This document shows positions 58,084 to 64,000 of a stretch of DNA of 64,000 nucleotides, one piece after another; the stretch's first letter is position 1, and every line of letters begins with the position of its first letter. This DNA is from Spongilla lacustris (taxonomy: Eukaryota > Porifera > Demospongiae > Spongillida > Spongillidae). The position numbers and the translations under genes were made by a program. A model generated the notes under the pieces. It saw only the letters and a list, made by a program, of their open reading frames with translations, was not told where the DNA came from and did not search any database. Location of the stretch: contig OX442428.1 in assembly GCA_949361645.1 (NCBI GenBank), forward strand, positions 124,001 through 188,000. Direction: 5' to 3'.

Positions 58084-60506
58084 CTATATGTGGTCTCTTC
58101 GGTTATACTGCTCTTCCAGATGCATGACATACTCAGCAAGCTCCTTCTTTCCTGCTAATGCTTCAGCTCTTGATCCTAAACAGTCCTGGTATTGTTGAGG
58201 GGTAAGAGATATGCTGCAGTGCTTATGATGCCAGCGGTGAGTCAGAGATGGGTCTGGGGCCTTGATGACCTCCAGTTTGGTCTTCAACACCCTCTCAAAA
58301 AAGTTAGTGTCCTCTCCTCCCCAGCCCACAATCGTCCTATCAAATCCTCCACTTGCAAGGTAATCTGATTTATACAAGCAGACCATTCCATAGGAGTACC
58401 CAACCCAATGACCATGCTCACGTGACAGCCAAAAGCTGTGTGGCTTAACCTTATCATGATAGACGTAGTCCATGTTGTAGAAGGAGAAGAAAACAGGGTA
58501 GTACACAGTCCTGCCTTGCATGGCATTGAGTCTGCAGCGATTCCAGAAGCCATCCTCAATCACCATGTCAACGTCACAAAGAAATGCAAGCTGGTCGTTA
58601 TCAAGCTGACCTAGTCCCAGGTCTAGGGCCCTGCCTCGTGCGAACTCTCCCACTCCTCTCACAACAGTGATATTTAAGTGATGACTCCTTGTGTACCGGG
58701 CTACAAGTGAGCTCACCTCCGTTACGTCATCTTGTCCATATACAACCAGAATGAGTTTGGTGTACTGGTGTCTTGTGTTGCCTATGTAGCCCTTCAGAAA
58801 CACTCTGAAGCGTTCTCCCACGTTGCTAAGAGGGACAATGACATGAACTGTTGTGTTATACAGCTGCTCACTTCTCTCTGTAACAGTGACTATCTCACTT
58901 GGAGGTCGTCTGAGGTGCATACGTCTGTTCACTGTCTCGTTTCTCTGATTCCATAGTTCAAGATCTAATATGGCCTCCCGTCCCGTTATACCACTGTACC
59001 TGACCATAGCATTGCTCAGTGCCCTAAAGGTAAGCTCAGAAGGCTCTTCAGAGTTGATCTGGTATATCGCATTGGCAATGAATAGGTTGAGTTCTGTAGA
59101 GAGTGAAGGGGACAGTCTGACTGCTGGTCGCTCAGACTCCTCTGAGTATATCACGTTTGATTTTATTGTTTGCCATGACTGAAATTCTGGTTTTGTATGA
59201 TATGGTTTTGTGTCATGTTGGGATGGCTGTGGATGGTGAGTACACAACTTATCTAAAATAGGAACTGATCCTTTTGATGCATGGTCACACAGCTGTGCCT
59301 CAGCAACGGTGACCAGCTGTTTTTGATGAATAAGTTCCTTTGCTTTCATGAGAAGGTGAACCATTTGCATCCTATCTTCACTTGTCACTGGGTAAATACT
59401 CAATACATTCTTCATTGTTATGCTCTCCCAAATGGAGCCCATGCTTTGTGCTTGTCTGTCCTTGTCTTGGTAGAAGTAGGTCTGTGACTGAAAAAAGTAC
59501 AACAGTTGTGCTATCTCCTCCACTGTACAGTGGCCCCTCCCTCTTTCCCATCCCATTCCCCCCTTGTAATGCTCAGTAATGTCCAGTACTTTCCAGTGGT
59601 TAAGTAATAGGTTAAATCTACTGGTTAGCTATATTAATTAATTGGCAATCGCTGAAATTCGATGAAATTTAAGATGTAATTGGAGGATGCATGTACAGCA
59701 ATACATCACCTTACCTCCTCAGATGTTGAACATGTCACACCCAAGGCATGCTTCATGCAGTATCCAAGTCCCGCATCTCCACGCTCTGTGTAGAAATAGC
59801 GACCTCCATTTAATGGTTCAAACTTGAGCCGTGCAATAGAATGTAAACACTGGTCTAAGTAGGGAACCACCGCCCCAAGAGCTCTGTTGCTTAGAATGAT
59901 TCCTGCATGCCCACTGCAGAAATAGTCGGATTCCCCAGTTTCATATTCGCGTTCTACTTTCCCAAAATAAACGAGTGAATCGGGGTTCATCCTGTTAACC
60001 AGGTTAAGGAGCTCTCGACTGGATATGTATGTGTCTTTGTAGGTCAATAAAAACCAATTGTAGCGGTCTGCATAGTGAAAATGAAGGTGCTTAAGAATTT
60101 CAAACGTTTGCAGGAGAGAGGAATCGTAAGACGGGAATTCTGGGACTGTACGAAGTGTCGTTATTGGTAGGTCCAGTGATTCTCTGGAAATATCACCCTC
60201 TCCCCCAACAAATATGTTGAAACTATTTATTTCTTTTTCGGAACCCCATGTGTTTTGAATAATCCTACCGGCTGTGCTCAAGTACTTCCGTTGAATAAGA
60301 GTGCCTGCAAAAATAGGATCCCTCAGTCGATACTCTGTTCGAAGCAGAAGAGGCGGATACCCCGCAGTCTTCAAATCGTCCACGTGCAGGTCAAAGAACG
60401 CTGGCCTGCTGTAAAGAGTCAATGTTGCGAGGCAACCAGCAACAACCAATAGTGCGGCGAGGTGACAACGAAGCTGGGTTCTAAGCAAGGTAGTTCTCAT
60501 TCTCAC
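58084..60506 (-). CDS. chondroitin synthase/polymerizing-factor-like glycosyltransferase
   Basis: Golgi type II membrane enzyme of the CHSY/CHPF family, which extends chondroitin by alternating GlcA and GalNAc. Two exons, 59715-60506 and 58084-59562, give 756 residues (human CHSY1 802). Residues about 12-33 form a signal-anchor helix. The N-terminal beta-3-transferase-like domain includes IIQNTWGSE, LLTYKDTYISSREL and DYFCSGHAGIILSN. The C-terminal beta-4-transferase domain has FLCDVDMV (DXD) and VGWGGEDTNFFERV, followed by HRWHHKHCS, all typical of the family. In the N-terminal domain the DDD motif of CHSY1 is replaced by YKDT, so GlcA transfer may be lost, as proposed for polymerizing factors. 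The acceptor of exon 2 (cattacaag) is the one that keeps phase, and is slightly less certain. Confidence 0.9.
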
Positions 60507-61352
60507 ACTCCAATAATGACTGCACAGTTGGCATTCAGTGTATAGTTCATTCTTGGCAAGAATAAACGGTTCTATTTGTTTTTGGCTGCTCTAGCGAACC
60601 CCACCCTCGGTGTCGCTATTTGCACTCAGCTACACCTGCAAGTCTGTGACCGTCATTGCATATACCAAGACGTCAATAGAAGAGCAACGATCATGACAAA
60701 TGATATAATTCATGTTGAAATTCAATTGTGAGGCTGTTCCCAATATACCCAGTTTAATACAATTGGTTATTAATTCTGTCAACCTGAGACGTTCGAATAT
60801 TCAGACATAACAACTGCACAGCACATAATAATGGATTGGTGTGAGCTTTTATTGATCAGCTGCTGAGAAAGCATGCATCATTATATCCAAAGTTGTACCC
60901 AGTCATTTTGTGCTTGGGAACGCCAGATACCATCTTCCTTACCATTTTAAAAAAGGTTATACTAGTAATTATTTGCGTTAAATGGCCGCTTGTGCACTTT
61001 TCCTGTAATAACATGCCGAAGGCATGTTTACATCAGGAGATAGTTAGGGCTTTAGGGTTAGGGTTGCGAGGCGCGAAGCGCCGACGATGCCGACTCCGAA
61101 TCCGGGGTCAAATTGCACCCGCGGTGCTGTCCAGACACTCTTCATTGAAAAAACACCGCCTCGTCCCGAGTCCGCTTCGCGGACGAGGCGCCTTCGGCGC
61201 CGTACTGCGCGCTTCGCGCGCTATACTAACTCGCCTATATGACGTTATGGGCTTGCTTACACTCACGCGACGCAATAGGTCTATTAATTTTTTTGCGCGG
61301 GTGCTGGGAACGAGACGATCCACTTCGTACATTGGCAAGACTATTAAAATTC
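60507..61352. other. intergenic between divergent genes
   Basis: 846 bp between the start codons of the chondroitin synthase-like and LRR genes. It contains GC-palindromic repeat copy 2 and otherwise no supported feature. A 170-codon frame crossing the repeat is a repeat artefact. Confidence 0.4.
61045..61235. repeat. GC-palindromic dispersed repeat, copy 2
   Basis: Starts at ttagggctttagggttaggg and continues with gcgaggcgcgaagcgcc, ccgaatccggggtcaaattg, tccgcttcgcgga, ggcgccttcggcgcc and gcgcgcttcgcgcgc. It shares the order of blocks with the copy at 5.38 kb and lies about 120 bp upstream of the LRR gene. Confidence 0.75.
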
Positions 61353-64000
61353 ATGTCCGAAAGGGTGTGCAAATCTGTGGAAGTTCCTGGTTAGTAAATT
61401 ACTAGTACATTGTATACTGGGTGCAATTATTAGAATCGCCATTTTACACATTTTATGCAGGCAAAGGAGTGACTCGCCTCGCTCAGATTAGTGGAGGCAT
61501 CGTAAGACAAGATGTAACCTCGGTTAATGCTGACTCGAACCAGTTAAACGCACTCGATGGAATCCATTTATTTCCATCTCTGATAGAGGTACACTTCCAA
61601 GTCGTTTTAAAAAATAGACTGAATGACATCTGCACGTGACATTTTAGCTGTCTGTTGCGGACAACAGATTGGTGCGAATGGACGCATTGAGTTGCCTAAA
61701 ACACCTGGTGCTACTTAACCTCAAGCACAATAGTATATCTGAAATCAAAGGTAACACTGTGTCACATAATCTAAGCCCCTCCCCACCAAGAACGAGCAAT
61801 CTGAATTGTAGAGTTTATATGTTGAGGCTTGTATGTTATTCAATAGTACAGGCTGTTTGTGCACAACTCTTTCAGCACGTGATTTAATATGATTCATTCA
61901 CTGTTATATTGGCTTGTACATGTACTCCATTTGATCAGCTACTTTCATTCCAAGAGCATATTACAATGTGATAATGCATGTTATTATAGGTATGACATGC
62001 AACGATAAGCCCATACTTTTCAATACTCAGGTTGCACCAACATGGTTAACAAATTAGGGAATGAATCTTATTAAATCACGTGATGGAAGCACTTGCACTA
62101 CACCACAGGTCCCCAGATCTACTTTCAACACCTTTACATTACATCATCCCAATGTAGGATTTGCCTAAAGAATAATGGAGGGGAGAGTGGGTCATTGTCA
62201 CACCTCCCTGACCTTGTAGCTTGAATGTTTAAACTCAATCAATAGAGAGAGTGAAGGGTGGAGGGTGGAGGGTGAAGGGTGGAGGGAGTTGCAGTAGGCC
62301 TTCCTACATGTATATTTATGAAAATGCATGCCCATGTATGGCCATGTATGTTCATGTATGCCCATGTATGGCCATGTATGTTCATGTATGCCCATGTATG
62401 CACTGAAAGGTTTGGAGAATCTTCAGTGTGTCCAGTATGTGTGCTTGGCTGGGAACAACATCACGGTTAGTCCTGTGGGAGGGGCGGGCACCTATTGAGT
62501 CACCAGTGCTGCTGCCTGTCACAGGAAATGGAGGGAGTTAAAGAATGCTTACAGTTGCACTACCTGGACCTTTCTGACAACTGGTAAGTCTTACGTAGCC
62601 ATGGTTGTCAATCTTACATCAGCTACAAGGGGTCTGTAGTGTGTACAGGGGGCTGGGGGCAGTGTAGTGTGTACAGGGGCTGGGGGGGCAGTATAGTGTG
62701 TACAGGGGGCTGGGGGCAGTGTAGTGTGTACAGGGGGCTGGGGGGCAGTGTAGTGTGTACAGGGGGCTGGGGGGCAGTGTAGTGTGTACAGGGGGCTGGG
62801 GGGGCAGTGTAGTGTGTACAGGGGGCTGAAGGGCAGTGTAGTGTGTACAGGGGGCTGGGGGCAATGTAGTGTGTACAGGGGGCTGGGGGCAGTGTAGTGT
62901 GTACAGGGGGCTGGGGGCAGTGTAGTGTGTACAGGGGGCTGGGGGGCAGTGTAGTGTGTACAGGGGGCTGAGGGGCAGTGTAGTGTGTACAGGGGGCTGG
63001 GGGGCAGTGTAGTGTGTACAGGGGGCTGGGGGGGCAGTGTAGTGTGTACAGGGGGCTGGGGGGCAGTGTAGTGTGTACAGGGGGCTGGGGGGCAGTGAAG
63101 TGTGTACAGGGGGCTGGGGGGGGGCAGTGTAGTGTGTACAGGGGGCTGGGGGGGCAGTGAAGTGTGTACAGGGGGCCGGGGGGCAGTATAGTTCAATTAG
63201 TGGCATCAATGTGCCTTCACAAGCTGACCAGATGGAAGTACATATATGCACTGCACTAACAAATTTTATTTATGCAGTATAACACACACCAGTGATCTGT
63301 CCATGTTGAGCTATCTTGAGGTAATTGTGTGGTCTCCATGTGTTTGGTCCTAAAACATCACCTCCTAACTTTTCAAGACCTTCCTACTTCATGGCAATGC
63401 AATCACTTCACTTCAAAGGTAAAATAATTTTCAGTGGGCAAAGTGCAATGCTCAAAGGATTAAGTGCAGTGTGCAAAGGGTTAAGTGCAGTGTGCAAAGG
63501 GTCAAATGCAGTGTGCAAAGGGTTAATTGCAGTGTGCAAAGGGTTAATGCAAATGGTTCAGTGCAGTGCTCAAAGGGTTAAGTGCAGTGTGCAAAGGGTT
63601 AATCCAGTGTTCAAGATCCCTGCATCCTTTAGGTCTACATGTTAAATACCACAATCTGTATATTCGGCACCAAAACCATTTATCACATGTGGACCAATTT
63701 TGGTGCTGAATAAATGCCACAGCATTTTATGGTGCCTGCTCAGCCACTTATACAGTAGGGGGCAGTCACTACACTTATAAGGGGCAGTCACTACCCTTAT
63801 AGGGGGCAGTCACTACACTTATAAGGGGCAGTCACTACCCTTATAGGGGGCAGTCACTACACTTATAGGGGGCAGTCACTACACTTATAGGGGGCAGTCA
63901 CTACACTTATAGGGGGCAGTCACTACACTTATAGGGGGCAGTCACTGCACTTATAGGGGGCAGTCACTACACTTTACTTCTGCTTTTGTAGTATTCCTGC
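61353..64000 (+). CDS. SDS22-type leucine-rich-repeat protein, 5' part
   Basis: Incomplete; it runs off the window. In-phase exons: 61353-61389, 61461-61588, 61648-61750, 62410-62465, 62525-62583, 63278-63320, 63378-63418 and probably 63992 onward. The product starts MSERVCKSVEVPGKG and continues with about six LRRs of 21-22 residues, spaced as in SDS22-like proteins: LIELSVADNRLVRM, LVLLNLKHNSISEI, VQYVCLAGNNITEM, LHYLDLSDNCI and LETFLLHGNAITSL. The short N-terminus before the first LRR and the LRR type recall centrosome/cilium LRR proteins such as LRRCC1, but I cannot fix the ortholog without the rest. Every repeat is split by an intron, and three introns contain minisatellites. Confidence 0.85.
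62320..62400. repeat. short catgtatg tandem repeat
   Basis: Units of gcccatgtatggccatgtat with ttcatgtat variants, ending just before LRR exon 4. Confidence 0.85.
62635..63190. repeat. 28-31-bp G-rich minisatellite in an LRR gene intron
   Basis: About 19 units of gtagtgtgtacagggggctg followed by a variable G run and cagt. The unit length varies with the G run. Confidence 0.95.
63445..63605. repeat. ~20-bp tandem repeat (gtgcaaagggttaa)
   Basis: About eight degenerate units of gcagtgtgcaaagggttaa in the last visible intron of the LRR gene. Confidence 0.9.
63752..63975. repeat. 22-bp minisatellite (gggggcagtcactac)
   Basis: About ten units of cagtcactacacttataggg plus gg, ending right before the candidate acceptor at 63991. 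Confidence 0.95.

Noticed and set aside
60893..61405. 170-codon plus-strand ORF
   Set aside because: It crosses the GC-palindromic repeat and overlaps the first LRR exon in another frame.
62591..63251. 200-residue Pro-rich ORFs on the minus strand
   Set aside because: Antisense reading of the G-rich minisatellite; the true gene (LRR) is on the plus strand.

Overview
This is animal nuclear DNA. The genes are cut into many small exons with GT-AG introns, often only 40-60 bp, and they encode metazoan proteins: eIF2B delta, SLC17 transporters, an LDLR-like YWTD receptor, GTPBP6, a PHF20/MBD-R2-type Tudor-PHD protein, mitochondrial EF-Ts, PI31, a PRL phosphatase and a chondroitin synthase-like enzyme. 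Dense packing, tiny introns and introns filled with private minisatellites would fit a demosponge or another early-branching invertebrate, but the species is inferred. I joined exons by hand. Within each named gene every junction was checked for splice consensus, reading phase and family homology.

Layout. 1-6.8 kb: no intact gene; a frameshifted FN3 exon, short tandem repeats and a GC-palindromic dispersed repeat. 6.8-19.55 kb (-): EIF2B4 in 10 exons. Its introns hold hAT-like elements, a degraded reverse transcriptase, an old foldback element, a TTAA-flanked element carrying a P2X7-tail-like ORF, and an 18-bp minisatellite. 19.6-27.3 kb (+): two tandem SLC17/sialin-like genes with matching exon structures and a converted 3' end. 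27.9-30.9 kb (+): a single-pass YWTD/EGF/mucin-stalk receptor with NPxY and PDZ-ligand-like tails. 33.3-38.9 kb (-): GTPBP6, whose last intron holds a foldback element and a 1.7-kb near-perfect palindrome. 39.1-50.4 kb (-): a PHF20-like gene with 13 exons and a 2.3-kb 20-bp satellite in one intron. 50.5-51.4 kb (+): TSFM. 51.5-55.3 kb (-): PSMF1. 55.4-56.0 kb (+): an unidentified, tentative membrane protein. 56.25-57.9 kb (+): PTP4A. 58.1-60.5 kb (-): CHSY/CHPF-like. 61.35 kb to the window end (+): the 5' part of a leucine-rich-repeat gene.

The genes are not one pathway. Three head-to-head pairs (EIF2B4/SLC17 copy 1, PHF20-like/TSFM, PSMF1/membrane protein) are separated by only about 90-105 bp between start codons and probably share bidirectional promoters. 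GTPBP6 and TSFM both act in mitochondrial translation. The most unusual content is structural: different tandem arrays in the introns of most genes, several ages of inverted-repeat elements, and gene conversion between the transporter paralogs. I saw no clearly new multi-gene system.
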